Positions 26,431-35,119 of a stretch of 64,000 bases of DNA are shown here, in pieces (within the stretch, counting starts at the first letter, position 1; every line of letters starts with the position of its first letter). Where the stretch lies: positions 4,464,001 to 4,528,000 of the forward strand of contig NZ_CP154840.1 of NCBI RefSeq assembly GCF_047301505.1, written 5' to 3'. The notes beneath the pieces were generated by a model. The model saw nothing but the letters and a program-made list of their open reading frames with translations. It was not told the origin of the DNA and ran no database searches. A program made the translations under genes and the position numbers. This stretch comes from Lysinibacillus_B sp031181585 (GTDB lineage Bacteria > Bacillota > Bacilli > Bacillales_A > Planococcaceae).

Positions 26431-26624
26431 CTAGGCAGAAGACAGATGGCGGCTTATAAATAGCCATGAATTATTGAGTTTCGAGATTGTTTTTCAACGG
26501 TGAGCAGCGGCAAAATTCTATGGCGTCAATTGGAGGAAGAAGAAAAGTAAGTTTCAGGAACATAGAAACTAATTCCCTGCTAAATAGGGAGAAGCAAATC
26601 GATATAATACCCTTTCTTATACGA

Positions 26625-26662
26625 AAAAACTCCCTAAGAAATTTATTTCCTAGGGAATTTTT
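26625..26662. terminator. Bidirectional terminator
   Basis: TCCCTA/TAGGGA and GAAAT/ATTTC stem with one mismatch, 26631-26656. A-rich and T-rich flanks suit both the pseudogene side and the convergent symporter gene. Confidence 0.75.
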
Positions 26663-26719
26663 TATTTTATAAATAACATATGGGCATTTCATTAAACTTT
26701 AAATAACTAATCGCTATAA

Positions 26720-27988
26720 TTAAGCTTTTAGATGTTCCTGCTGGTAAGCAACAAACTGCTCTTCATCGAAACGTTTTTCCCATTTCGCCATAACAAGTGC
26801 TGCTAATGTGTTACCTACAACGTTAACTGCTGTACGGGCCATATCAAGGATACGGTCAATCCCTGCGATAAATGCCAGACCTTCAAGAGGTATACCTACA
26901 GTACCTAAAGTTGCAAGTAATACGACAAAGGATACACCTGGAACGCCGGCAATACCTTTTGAAGTAACCATTAAGACAAGCATTAATGTAATTTGTTCCA
27001 TGATAGATAGATCGATTCCATACATTTGCGCAATAAATAGTGCAGCAATTGCTTGGTATAAAGTGGAACCATCTAAGTTAAAGGAGTAACCTGTTGGAAT
27101 AACGAACGATACGATATCCTTTGGCGCACCCATTTTTTCTGTCTTTTGCATAATACGAGGCAGTACCGTCTCTGATGAAGAAGTAGAGAAAGCAAGTAAC
27201 AGCTCGTCCTTAATCATCTTAATTAGTTTGAAAATGTTGATACCAAAAATTTTCGCTGTGATGCCTAATACGACAAGCACGAAGAAAATCATAGCTGCAT
27301 ATACAAGGATAGCTAGTTTTCCAAGTGGAATTAATGAAGATAATCCAAATTTGGAAACGGTTACACCAATTAATGCAAATACCCCAAATGGAGCGAATTT
27401 CATTACCAGATTTGTTACCCAGAACATGGCATCTGCCACGCCTTGGAAGAATGCTAAAACTGGTTTTCCTTTTTCTCCGATTGCCGCAACCCCAAGACCG
27501 AACAATACAGAGAAGAAGATAATTGCCAGCATGTCGCCTTCAGCCATCGCACTCACAACATTTGTTGGTACGATATCAACCAAAATGTGGAATGGCCCTT
27601 GGTCTTCTTGAGCTTCACTTGTTTCCACATAGCTTGAAATGTCTGTTTTAGTCAATTCATTCATGTCGATACCGGCACCTGGCTGGAAGAAGTTACCTGC
27701 AAATAAACCAACAATAATCGCTATTGTTGTAATGACTTCGAAATAAATAAGTGTTTTACCGCCAAGTCGACCTAGTTGTTTCATATCACCTGTTCCGGCA
27801 ACACCAACAATTAAAGTTGAAATAATAATCGGTACTACAATCATTTTGATTAGGTGAAGGAAGATATCCCCGATAGGCTGTAGGTAAGTTTGGACATTTT
27901 CATTACCATAGAAAATAGCACCTACAGCAATACCTAAAACAAGACCGATTAAGATTTGGCTGGCTAAACTAATTTTAAATTTTTTCAA
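26720..27988 (-). CDS. Dicarboxylate/amino acid:cation symporter (GltP/DctP type)
   Basis: A 422-residue DAACS-family (SLC1-like) transporter. It has eight or so membrane helices, the serine-rich re-entrant loop FSTSSSETVLPR and the substrate-site motif GYSFNLDGSTLY. It imports glutamate, aspartate or C4-dicarboxylates with protons or sodium. The start is TTG 27988 after GGGGGAA. It lies 80 bp downstream of a GlnK/GlnL-like two-component pair, with a GlnL-box-like repeat in the gap, so glutamate or glutamine-linked control is likely. The exact substrate cannot be read from the sequence. Confidence 0.9.
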   Translation of the reverse strand: MKKFKISLASQILIGLVLGIAVGAIFYGNENVQTYLQPIGDIFLHLIKMIVVPIIISTLIVGVAGTGDMKQLGRLGGKTLIYFEVITTIAIIVGLFAGNFFQPGAGIDMNELTKTDISSYVETSEAQEDQGPFHILVDIVPTNVVSAMAEGDMLAIIFFSVLFGLGVAAIGEKGKPVLAFFQGVADAMFWVTNLVMKFAPFGVFALIGVTVSKFGLSSLIPLGKLAILVYAAMIFFVLVVLGITAKIFGINIFKLIKMIKDELLLAFSTSSSETVLPRIMQKTEKMGAPKDIVSFVIPTGYSFNLDGSTLYQAIAALFIAQMYGIDLSIMEQITLMLVLMVTSKGIAGVPGVSFVVLLATLGTVGIPLEGLAFIAGIDRILDMARTAVNVVGNTLAALVMAKWEKRFDEEQFVAYQQEHLKA

Positions 27989-28047
27989 AATAGTTCCCCC
28001 TAATTCGTCTATTTAGGACAAGCCTAAGCTAACTATAAAGTATGATT

Positions 28048-28063
28048 ATAAAATCCGACAAAA
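28048..28063 (-). promoter_or_regulatory. Candidate GlnL-type direct-repeat operator
   Basis: On the minus strand the site reads TTTTGT-CGGA-TTTTAT. B. subtilis GlnL is reported to bind TTTTGT-N4-TTTTGT, so one base differs. It lies 60 bp upstream of the symporter start and 5 bp past the response-regulator stop. The longer sequence is also a perfect 10-bp direct repeat on the plus strand (AAAATCCGAC twice). Confidence 0.6.
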
Positions 28064-28068
28064 TCCGA

Positions 28069-28944
28069 CTATTCGATACGGTGTAAAATATCTGAATATA
28101 AGACTTGTATGAACTTTTTTATATTTACCTTTGTCTTACGTTCCCCATCTAATTCGATTTGATTCATTAAGTGGCGTATATCAGTCAGGTCAAAATAACG
28201 GGGAGCGTAGTATTCAAATTCCGAGTTTGTATAATCCACAATCCCTAAATTTGCAAGATTAATCATTGCCGCTAGAATTGTCCGACGAATTCGTTGTTCA
28301 ATGGCTTTACTTTCCTTTAAAATATCGTCCGGCGATGTCTTTGTCAGTGAAGCCAGCTTCTCGTAAATTTCCTTCAATGGAGGAAGAGGCGCTAAATTGT
28401 GCTTTTCTGATACAAGCTGCTCGATGATTTTTGTAATGTCTTCACTTCCTACTTCACCAACGATGCCCATATCATTCAAAATCGACTGTATATGATCACG
28501 CACTGTCTTTTTTGTTTGGACTTGAGGCATTTCAAAGCTAGTAAGGGATTGGCGGATTGCCTGAATCGAGTTTTTTAGGCGATGCTGCTCCTCTGTTTTA
28601 CGCAGAATAGTTTGGACTTCAATTTTATTGATTGGCTTATGGATAAAGAATTCTATCCCTTTTTCATATGCTTCCGCTACCATATCCTTATTTACTACTT
28701 GGGAAATCATGATGAAGCTGCCATTGAAACGATTTTCCTGCAGCCTTTCAATTGTTGCAATGCCGTCCAAGTGAGGCATTAATAGATCAATTAGCACAAA
28801 ATCCGGCTGAGTCATCAAAATTTGTGGAATGGCTTCTTCTCCATTTGCAGCTTCTCCAATTACTGTACCAAGTGTAGATTCATTAATAATGTGATTAAGC
28901 ATCATGCGACTCGCACGGTCGTCATCTACAATAAAATAACGCAT
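28069..28944 (-). CDS. glnL: GlnL (YcbB)-like response regulator
   Basis: Receiver domain at residues 1-120 with the acidic pocket DDD, the phospho-acceptor Asp in FVLIDLLMPHLDG, and the conserved Lys in IHKPINK. It is followed by a helical YcbB-type output domain (about 150-291) rather than a winged helix or NarL HTH. In B. subtilis, GlnL with GlnK controls glutamine use. The ATG follows AAAGGAG. It sits 11 bp after the sensor gene, and the symporter follows. The family call is from domain layout and recognisable segments. Confidence 0.85.
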   Translation of the reverse strand: MRYFIVDDDRASRMMLNHIINESTLGTVIGEAANGEEAIPQILMTQPDFVLIDLLMPHLDGIATIERLQENRFNGSFIMISQVVNKDMVAEAYEKGIEFFIHKPINKIEVQTILRKTEEQHRLKNSIQAIRQSLTSFEMPQVQTKKTVRDHIQSILNDMGIVGEVGSEDITKIIEQLVSEKHNLAPLPPLKEIYEKLASLTKTSPDDILKESKAIEQRIRRTILAAMINLANLGIVDYTNSEFEYYAPRYFDLTDIRHLMNQIELDGERKTKVNIKKFIQVLYSDILHRIE

Positions 28945-28955
28945 AACAATCTCCT

Positions 28956-30200
28956 TTATCGCAATTTATAGGTAGGAATGGTAATGATAAAAGTAGTGGT
29001 ATCACTGCTTGAAACATCAATAGTTCCTTCAAGTCGTTGTACAATCGTCTTTACATGGGAAAGTCCTATACCAGTAGATGGCATGCCCGTTTCATTAAAT
29101 TTTGTTGTGTAGCCCGGATCAAAAACGACTGGCAAAACATATTCAGGAATAGGGGGCCCGTTATTTTCAATTGTAAAGACGGTATATTCTGGAGAAGTTT
29201 CGACCTTGAGCTTGACAAAGCCCTTCTCTTCAATAGCCTCAATCGCATTAGAGACAATGTTATTGAGCATGGCAAGTAATAAAATCCGTTCTTTTGTTTG
29301 AAAATCTTCATTAAAAGATACTTCTAATTGAATTTCCTTTTGCAAAAACTCACTATAGCGGCTGTTTGAATCATTGATTAGCCGGAGAAGATCGGAAAGA
29401 GCGTATACATCTGTGCGTTCGGCTGTAATGATTTTCGAAAGCCCCGCATAGATCCGTTCCGAATCTTTTTTTACTTCATGAATTTCCTGAGCGAGCATCA
29501 ATGCCCGTAAACTTAAGGAGTTGTCGATTTCCTTTAATTCCTTATAAAGCTCAAAGCCATTAGCAGTAATCTTCTCAATTTGCCCCATAGACTTTTGCAA
29601 ATATAGAGTCTCAACATAAAGTGTGGCTCCTATACTAAGTAATTGCTCAGTTCTTCTTCTTTCCTCGGAAAGAGCAATTGCGCTGAAAAGTCCGGCAACA
29701 AAATAACTTCGTAATACCGCTACGGCGATAAATAAGAAATAATCTCCAAGTAAAATGAACTGCCCCGTAATAAGCAGTGTAATGGCTAACTGTTCAGCGA
29801 TATTTGATAGTACTTCAAAAAACGCACCATAAAGTCCTAGCTTTACAGGGCTTGTACGGAAACGGTGCAGCTTGGCTATATATAGAAAGATGGTAAACGT
29901 AAGATAGAAAATTGCAGCTGGTACATGTTCATACCATAAAAATGAGCCTTCATATATAAAAAGATCAAGTGAAAAACGGAATAGAAATACAGTGATTGCA
30001 GTGACAATTCCAGTTTTGATAATAAAACCGGGACGTGCAATCGCGGCCAAAAAGAAAATAATACTCCCTAATCCAAACCGGAAGGGTGCTTCTTCAAAAG
30101 GTGTGAATTTAACTTCCCCGCCTATAGCAGTTAAAATAGCGATTAGAATGATTGGTAAATAAGAGTTAGATGAGTTCGTAATTTTTGAAAAACGCTCCAA
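28956..30200 (-). CDS. glnK: GlnK (YcbA)-like sensor histidine kinase
   Basis: 414 residues. About six membrane helices lie in the first 190 residues, and a cytosolic kinase part follows. The phospho-acceptor helix carries the histidine in ALMLAQEIHEVKKDSERIY, in the style of DcuS/CitA/GlnK kinases. The ATPase has N-boxes LNNIVSNAIEAIEEKG and the G-loop GIGLSHVKTIVQRL. The start is TTG 30200 after AGGAGGTGG. It is the first gene of a sensor-regulator-symporter set on the minus strand. Confidence 0.87.
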   Translation of the reverse strand: MERFSKITNSSNSYLPIILIAILTAIGGEVKFTPFEEAPFRFGLGSIIFFLAAIARPGFIIKTGIVTAITVFLFRFSLDLFIYEGSFLWYEHVPAAIFYLTFTIFLYIAKLHRFRTSPVKLGLYGAFFEVLSNIAEQLAITLLITGQFILLGDYFLFIAVAVLRSYFVAGLFSAIALSEERRRTEQLLSIGATLYVETLYLQKSMGQIEKITANGFELYKELKEIDNSLSLRALMLAQEIHEVKKDSERIYAGLSKIITAERTDVYALSDLLRLINDSNSRYSEFLQKEIQLEVSFNEDFQTKERILLLAMLNNIVSNAIEAIEEKGFVKLKVETSPEYTVFTIENNGPPIPEYVLPVVFDPGYTTKFNETGMPSTGIGLSHVKTIVQRLEGTIDVSSSDTTTFIITIPTYKLR

Positions 30201-30254
30201 AGTTCCACCTCCTAGAACCCTTTATAGTGTGGCATGTTATTCGTTATGTAAATC

Positions 30255-30298
30255 AAAAAAGCGCAGTCCTATAAATAGAATTTACAGGCCGCACTTTT
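30255..30298 (-). terminator. Terminator upstream of the glnKL-like unit
   Basis: Long imperfect hairpin. On the minus strand AAAGTGCGG and CCTGTAAAT pair with ATTTATAGG and CTGCGCTTT, followed by a T run. It separates the tRNA transcript from the sensor gene. Confidence 0.7.
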
Positions 30299-30349
30299 GA
30301 AAAAATATCTATTTCCCCTCACTCTTTTAAGAAAAAAAGGGCAAGAAAA

Positions 30350-30372
30350 GAAAAAACCGCTTCAAGAGCGGT
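30350..30372 (-). terminator. tRNA-Ser terminator
   Basis: ACCGCT/AGCGGT hairpin (30356-30372) followed on the minus strand by six T residues, 17 bases past the tRNA 3' end. Confidence 0.82.
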
Positions 30373-30388
30373 GAACATGTAATGAAAA

Positions 30389-30481
30389 TGGCGGAGGAAG
30401 AGGGATTCGAACCCCCGCGCGGTTTAACCCGCCTGTCGGTTTTCAAGACCGATCCCTTCAGCCGGACTTGGGTATTCCTCC
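30389..30481 (-). tRNA. tRNA-Ser(UGA)
   Basis: A 93-base class II tRNA. The acceptor stem is GGAGGAA/TTCCTCC with encoded CCA at 30389-30391. The T-loop is GGTTCGAATCC, a long variable arm is present, and the anticodon loop CTTGAAA has anticodon TGA at 30443-30445. A tRNA-Ser at this place before the SRP RNA matches the B. subtilis layout. Confidence 0.97.
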
Positions 30482-30514
30482 GTATAAAGTCGAGTTATCT
30501 TTTCGACAAAAATT

Positions 30515-30543
30515 ACTATATCATGGGCCAAAAATAAAGTCAA
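30515..30543 (-). promoter_or_regulatory. tRNA-Ser promoter
   Basis: Minus-strand TTGACT (30538-30543), 17-base spacer, TATAGT (30515-30520). Confidence 0.75.
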
Positions 30544-31135
30544 CAATTTATAAAAGGAAATATAGATAAGTTTGTGTAGTAAGAAGTCATTGAAAAAGAG
30601 ATAGAAAAATGGGATAGACAACACCTATCGACTTGAGCAACCGGGTTCATTTCTTATTAAAGGAAAAAACTCGTGAGCAATACAATAGGTATTGTTTTGA
30701 GCCTATGTCCTTTCCTATGGAGGCGAGAGAAAACAAAATAAAGAATATAAGTAATTCAATATCAGTAGAAGGAGGGAAGGAGAACGACGAAAAGCGTTAG
30801 AGAGAAATTATTTCCCGCACTTTGTCATGCGTAATCTACCGCCTGTCTTTTCAATGAAATGCCGGAAGCCCTTAAAATATTATTGAATCTTCACACGTCC
30901 AGGAGATATCATTATACGTCAAATGTGTTCTGAAGAATAAAATCCCCGGGTTAATAAATACAGTGGGTCCGCGAAAATTTTGAAAGCAGTAATGAAGGGA
31001 AAAATAACTGGTTCCTAATTACATCAGAGACTTGAGCATGCTTTCGTACTTTCTGCCACAGGGCTGTATGGTCAATAGATTTATGTCTTTTCTTTGAAGC
31101 CATAAAATACCTCTTTAAATGGCAGGTTTATTCCA
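30544..31135. other. Gene-poor gap between tRNA-Ser and SRP RNA
   Basis: About 590 bases, many stops in all frames. Apart from the short minus-strand reading frame at 30951-31103 and a small palindrome ACAATA-GG-TATTGT near 30683, I see nothing recognisable. In B. subtilis this interval holds yaaH and yaaI, which are absent here. Confidence 0.6.
30951..31103 (-). CDS. Possible 50-residue protein or truncated gene remnant
   Basis: A minus-strand ATG at 31103 follows AAAGAGGT with good spacing and opens 50 codons before TAA. The first half is basic and helix-like (MASKKRHKSIDHTALWQKVR). No homologue is recognised. It could be a real small gene or the 5' remnant of a lost one; downstream frames quickly hit stops. 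Confidence 0.28.
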   Translation of the reverse strand: MASKKRHKSIDHTALWQKVRKHAQVSDVIRNQLFFPSLLLSKFSRTHCIY

Positions 31136-31164
31136 TTGCTTTTTTTATGTTGTATTAGTATACT
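31136..31164 (+). promoter_or_regulatory. SRP RNA promoter
   Basis: TTGCTT (31136-31141), 17-base spacer, TATACT (31159-31164), start predicted at the 5' end of the RNA near 31171. Confidence 0.8.
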
Positions 31165-31170
31165 AGATAT

Positions 31171-31440
31171 TGCCGTGCTAGGTGGGGAGGTAGCGGTGCC
31201 CTGTAACTCGCAATCCGCTCTAGCGAGACTGAAGTCCTTTCCGAGGCTGTCCGTATGTTTGGTCTGCCTCTTGCACGTAGTGTTGACGGTTGGGTCCTGC
31301 GCAATGGACACCCATGAACCATGTCAGGTCCGGAAGGAAGCAGCATTAAGTGGTCCCGTTCATGTGCCGCGGGGTAGCCTAACTTGAGCTGGCGACAAGA
31401 GTAACGCTTGTGTACGGCTGTCAGAGAAAGGTGCACGGCA
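31171..31440 (+). ncRNA. ffs: Signal recognition particle RNA (scRNA, long Bacillus type)
   Basis: About 270 bases. The ends TGCCGTGC and GCACGGCA pair to close helix 5. The 5' domain GTGCTAGGTGGGGAGGTAGC carries the Alu-like fold. The Ffh-binding domain has the diagnostic GGTCCGGAAGGAAGCAGC at about 31328-31345. It guides ribosomes making membrane proteins to FtsY/SecYEG. Position upstream of dnaX matches B. subtilis. Ends are estimated from pairing. Confidence 0.96.
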
Positions 31441-31457
31441 TGAATATGCCAATTCAA

Positions 31458-31487
31458 GCATTCGTCTAATAGACGGATGCTTTTTTT
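31458..31487 (+). terminator. SRP RNA terminator
   Basis: GCATTCGTCT-AAT-AGACGGATGC hairpin then TTTTTTT. Confidence 0.9.
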
Positions 31488-31502
31488 ATTTAGGAGGTAC
31501 AT

Positions 31503-31940
31503 ATGCTGGCATTTGAACGATTGTTTAGGCGCTTTGGCTATGCATTTGGCTTTGCGGGCTTATTTACAGCGATGTTCAATTTTGAAGGGGCAGTTTATGG
31601 AATTCCCTTCGTTACTTTTATAGTAGGCGCCGTGCTTTTTATCTTTTCGCGGCGTGTACAAGCGGAATTTCTCCGTCATATTCACTTTGAACATAATGGT
31701 TCAGATCTGGTTGACAGACTGCTGAATAAATTATGCGGAGGAAAAGAACATAGGGAGTATATTGTTTGGCAGGCTCTCTATACGTTTGGAGCTTTCATTA
31801 TACTGCTGGCTGCAGCGGTAGATTTAAAAGTTGAGTGGCCGTTAAAAATAAAAGTACTGCTTACTGTTAGTTTTATTATTTGGTTTGCAGTTACACGCTT
31901 TTTTGATCCGAAGACAAAACCGAATTATTATATGAAATAA
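31503..31940 (+). CDS. Four-helix membrane protein, unknown
   Basis: 145 residues with four hydrophobic segments in two pairs (about 10-27, 31-50, 88-107, 113-128). They are separated by a cytosolic-looking polar loop containing the residues FEHNGSDLVDRLLNKL. I do not recognise a family. TAGGAGGT gives a strong start at ATG 31503. It sits between the SRP RNA terminator and dnaX, where B. subtilis has no gene. No partner is evident. Confidence 0.72.
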   Translation: MLAFERLFRRFGYAFGFAGLFTAMFNFEGAVYGIPFVTFIVGAVLFIFSRRVQAEFLRHIHFEHNGSDLVDRLLNKLCGGKEHREYIVWQALYTFGAFIILLAAAVDLKVEWPLKIKVLLTVSFIIWFAVTRFFDPKTKPNYYMK

Positions 31941-32111
31941 AAAATAGTAATTACGCTTCATCTGTATGCCTAATCCTGCAGAACTTGAGTTTCCTTTTCT
32001 TTCAGAAACTTTTTATGAATAGGATGACTATCGGGAAGCTTTTTCTTCTTCCGCACATGTGAGTGGCATTCGCTGAAAGAAGTGAAAAAAGCGAAAACGA
32101 ATGTTTGATTA

Positions 32112-32120
32112 TGATATACT
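32112..32120 (+). promoter_or_regulatory. Extended -10 promoter of dnaX
   Basis: TG-A-TATACT (TG at 32112-32113, TATACT at 32115-32120), 39 bases ahead of dnaX. No good -35 is seen, which extended -10 promoters tolerate. Confidence 0.5.
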
Positions 32121-32158
32121 GTACGTAATTGATTACTTGAGAAAGGGAGAGGGAAACA

Positions 32159-33889
32159 TTGACATATCAAGCATTTTACCGAGTTTATCGACCTCAGTCA
32201 TTTCGTGAAATGTCGGGGCAAACTCATGTCAAAAGAACGTTGCAAAATGCTCTCCTAGCTAGCAAAACAACGCATGCATATCTCTTTTCAGGCCCGCGTG
32301 GTACAGGGAAAACAAGTACAGCTAAAATTTTTGCGAAAGCTTTGAACTGTGAGAATGCACCAGCCAGTGAACCGTGTAATGAATGTCCGACGTGTAAGAG
32401 TATTACAGAAGGATCACATACAGATGTAATTGAATTTGACGCTGCTTCTAACTCTCGCGTCGAGGAAATGCGCGATATTATAGAAAAGGTTCGGTTTGCT
32501 CCGGCAAATGCACGTTTTAAAGTGTACATCATTGATGAGGTGCATATGCTTTCCACAAGTGCCTTTAATGCACTTCTGAAAACATTAGAAGAACCTCCAG
32601 AGCATGCGGTATTCATTTTGGCAACCACAGAGCCGCATAAATTGCCGGCTACGATTATCTCCCGGTGTCAACGTTTTGATTTTAAACGCCTATCGACACA
32701 GGATATCCTAGAGAGAATGAAAGTTGTATTAGAAGATATTGAACTACAGTATGAGGAACAAGCGCTGAAGGTTATCGCCCAATCAGCGGCAGGCGGGATG
32801 CGTGATGCACTGAGTCTGCTTGATCAAGTAGTGTCCTTTAGCAGTGATATGGTTCAAGCGGAGGATGCGCTTCTTGTAACGGGATCTGTCAGCCAAGATG
32901 TCTTTTATGACCTTTCACAAGGGCTGCTTGAAAAAGATGTGGCTAAAGTTCTTTCCTTATTAGAAGAATTAATTGCAGATGGGAAAGAGCCTCTTCGTTT
33001 AGCGGAGGATTTAATTACATTTTTCCGTGACCTTCTTTTATTGCAGACAGGAGAGGATTTATCGGAACTTCTTCAATTAATTGCACCGGAAGAACAGTTT
33101 ATCGCTCTCGCACAAAATTACCCGGCAGAAACACTCTACGGATTTATCGATATTTTGGCAAAAACACAACAGGAGATGCGCTTTTCTCACCATACAAAGA
33201 TTTATCTTGAGACAGCTCTTTTAAAAATGGCACAGCATAATTCTGCGGGCGGAGGAGCGATTGATCCGGCCATCCAAGGGAAAGTGGGAGCACTGGAAAA
33301 TATGGTCCGCCAGTTAACACAGCAACTGCAAGGTGGCGGTGCACCTGCTGCTGCTTCTCAGGCAAAACAGGAACGGCCACGAGCAAAAAGTGCCAATGGC
33401 TTTAAGGCACCGATTGGTCGTATACAGGAAGTCCTGAAAACGGCAACAAAAGGTGATCTTCAAAAAATCAAAGCAGGGTGGGCACAAGCTTTGGCTTCCC
33501 TTCAAAAATCACAGGCGGCTCTTTTAAATGATGCAGAGCCAGTTGCCGCATCTTCTAATGCTTTTGTGGTAAAATTCAAGTATGATATTCATTGTCAAAT
33601 GGTAGCCGAAAACAGGGAATTTACGATGGTTTTCACTCAAAATCTAGCCATGAGTCTTGGTACGACTTATGAAATGCTTTGTATTCCCGAGACGCAATGG
33701 CTTTCTTTACGGGAGGAGTTCATTCGAGACAATGGACTTAACCAGAAGAAACAGGAGGAGACTTCAAGCGAGACAGAGGAAGCAGAGCTATTTATTGAAG
33801 ATGATACCCCTGTGGCGTCCCAGGATCCTCTTGTCTTGGAGGCAGAAAATTTATTCGGAAAAGATTTTGTTGAGGTTGTCGAAGATTAA
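32159..33889 (+). CDS. dnaX: DNA polymerase III subunit gamma/tau
   Basis: Clamp-loader ATPase of the replicase, 576 residues. Walker A GPRGTGKTS is near residue 45, the zinc ribbon is CENAP...CNECPTCK, Walker B IIDEVHMLS is followed by the arginine-finger helix with ISRCQRF, then the tau C-terminal part binding DnaB and the polymerase. The start is TTG 32159 (MTYQAFYRVYRP) after GGGAGAGG. It begins the conserved dnaX-ebfC-recR-yaaL-bofA run. No slippery A-run frameshift signal was noted. Confidence 0.96.
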   Translation: MTYQAFYRVYRPQSFREMSGQTHVKRTLQNALLASKTTHAYLFSGPRGTGKTSTAKIFAKALNCENAPASEPCNECPTCKSITEGSHTDVIEFDAASNSRVEEMRDIIEKVRFAPANARFKVYIIDEVHMLSTSAFNALLKTLEEPPEHAVFILATTEPHKLPATIISRCQRFDFKRLSTQDILERMKVVLEDIELQYEEQALKVIAQSAAGGMRDALSLLDQVVSFSSDMVQAEDALLVTGSVSQDVFYDLSQGLLEKDVAKVLSLLEELIADGKEPLRLAEDLITFFRDLLLLQTGEDLSELLQLIAPEEQFIALAQNYPAETLYGFIDILAKTQQEMRFSHHTKIYLETALLKMAQHNSAGGGAIDPAIQGKVGALENMVRQLTQQLQGGGAPAAASQAKQERPRAKSANGFKAPIGRIQEVLKTATKGDLQKIKAGWAQALASLQKSQAALLNDAEPVAASSNAFVVKFKYDIHCQMVAENREFTMVFTQNLAMSLGTTYEMLCIPETQWLSLREEFIRDNGLNQKKQEETSSETEEAELFIEDDTPVASQDPLVLEAENLFGKDFVEVVED

Positions 33890-33916
33890 TGATTGAACTT
33901 TAAGGAGGAATTCAAT

Positions 33917-34231
33917 ATGCGTGGTATGGGCAATATGCAAGGTATGATGAAGAAAATGCAAAAGATGCAAAAAGAAATGATGGAAGCACAAGAAACGTTA
34001 AATCAACAACAATTCGAAGGTACAGCTGGCGGCGGTATGGTAAAAGTAATCTTAAACGGCCAACGTGAAGTGCTTGAAGTGAACTTAGATGAGTCAGTAG
34101 TAGATCCAGATGATATTGAAATGCTGCAAGACCTAATTGTGGTAGCAACAAATGAAGCGCTGAAAAAGGTAGAGGAAACAACAGCTTCAACAATGGGTAA
34201 ATTCACTCAAGGCTTAAACCTTCCATTCTAG
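33917..34231 (+). CDS. ebfC: Nucleoid-associated protein YbaB/EbfC
   Basis: 104-residue YbaB/EbfC family DNA-binding dimer. It begins with the Met/Gln-rich helix MRGMGNMQGMMKKMQKMQKE and ends in the family's TMGKFTQGLNLPF tail. ATG 33917 follows AAGGAGGAA; a longer in-frame TTG at 33893 has no ribosome site. It lies between dnaX (27 bp) and recR (10 bp), the standard order. Confidence 0.95.
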   Translation: MRGMGNMQGMMKKMQKMQKEMMEAQETLNQQQFEGTAGGGMVKVILNGQREVLEVNLDESVVDPDDIEMLQDLIVVATNEALKKVEETTASTMGKFTQGLNLPF

Positions 34232-34241
34232 GAGGTAAAAT

Positions 34242-34838
34242 ATGCACTATCCGGAACCAATATCAAGACTAATTGATAGTTTTATGAAATTGCCAGGCAT
34301 CGGGCCGAAAACTGCGGCTCGGCTGGCATTTTTCGTGTTGACAATGAAAGAGGACACCGTATCAAATTTTGCGAAAGCCCTCATTGATGCAAAGCGTAAT
34401 TTAATGTACTGCTCGCAGTGCGGACACATTACAGATATTGACCCATGTCGCATTTGTCAGGATAAGCAGCGTGATCATTCTATGATTTGTGTTGTACAGG
34501 ATCCAAAAGATGTTATTGCTATGGAGAAAATGCGGGATTATCAAGGGCTTTATCATGTTCTTCACGGAGCTATCTCACCAATGGATGGTGTAGGACCAGA
34601 AGATATTAATGTTGCTTCATTATTAACTCGTCTCCATGACGAGCGGGTACAGGAATTAATTTTGGCTACAAATCCTACTATTGAAGGGGAAGCGACAGCC
34701 ATGTATATTTCCCGTCTAGTAAAGCCATCTGGCATTCGGACGACGCGAATTGCTCATGGATTGCCTGTTGGCGGAGACTTAGAATATGCAGATGAAGTAA
34801 CATTATCCAAGGCGTTAGAAGGGCGACGCGAATTATAA
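34242..34838 (+). CDS. recR: Recombination protein RecR
   Basis: 198 residues. The N-terminal helix-hairpin-helix is LPGIGPKTAARLAF, the zinc finger is CSQCGHITDIDPCRIC, and the Toprim domain includes VVQDPKDVIAME and later ATNPTIEGEATAMY. With RecO and RecF it loads RecA at gaps. AGGAGGT precedes the ATG. Confidence 0.97.
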   Translation: MHYPEPISRLIDSFMKLPGIGPKTAARLAFFVLTMKEDTVSNFAKALIDAKRNLMYCSQCGHITDIDPCRICQDKQRDHSMICVVQDPKDVIAMEKMRDYQGLYHVLHGAISPMDGVGPEDINVASLLTRLHDERVQELILATNPTIEGEATAMYISRLVKPSGIRTTRIAHGLPVGGDLEYADEVTLSKALEGRREL

Positions 34839-34852
34839 GGTGAGTGATTGAG

Positions 34853-35068
34853 GTGTTTTTTTCTCGGAAGGGAAAGTTAAAGCGGGAGTTCGACGAAAAG
34901 CTTGTTCAACTGATCAAGGAAACAAAAGATGATTTTCATCATGCTAAGGCGCTGGAAGAATTGATTGATGACTATAATCTGGATGTCATTGCCCAAAGAA
35001 AAGCAGCGGAAAGTATACATTTTTATTTATTCAAAGAGGCCCGTATTCGTCGAGTTATCATTAAATAG
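34853..35068 (+). CDS. yaaL: YaaL family protein (DUF2508)
   Basis: 71-residue cytosolic protein, conserved between recR and bofA in spore formers, of unknown function. Helical and charged. GTG 34853 gives the family-like MFFSRKGKLKR start with AAGGTGAG eight bases away. The in-frame GTG at 34844 overlaps that ribosome site. Confidence 0.82.
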   Translation: MFFSRKGKLKREFDEKLVQLIKETKDDFHHAKALEELIDDYNLDVIAQRKAAESIHFYLFKEARIRRVIIK

Positions 35069-35119
35069 AAATAACAGCAGCAGCAAAAGCATACGCTTCT
35101 ATAAATGGAGGGAAAGCAT

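Noticed and set aside
32159..33889. Programmed frameshift in dnaX giving a short gamma form
   Set aside because: No slippery A-run with a following hairpin was noticed, and B. subtilis makes only tau.
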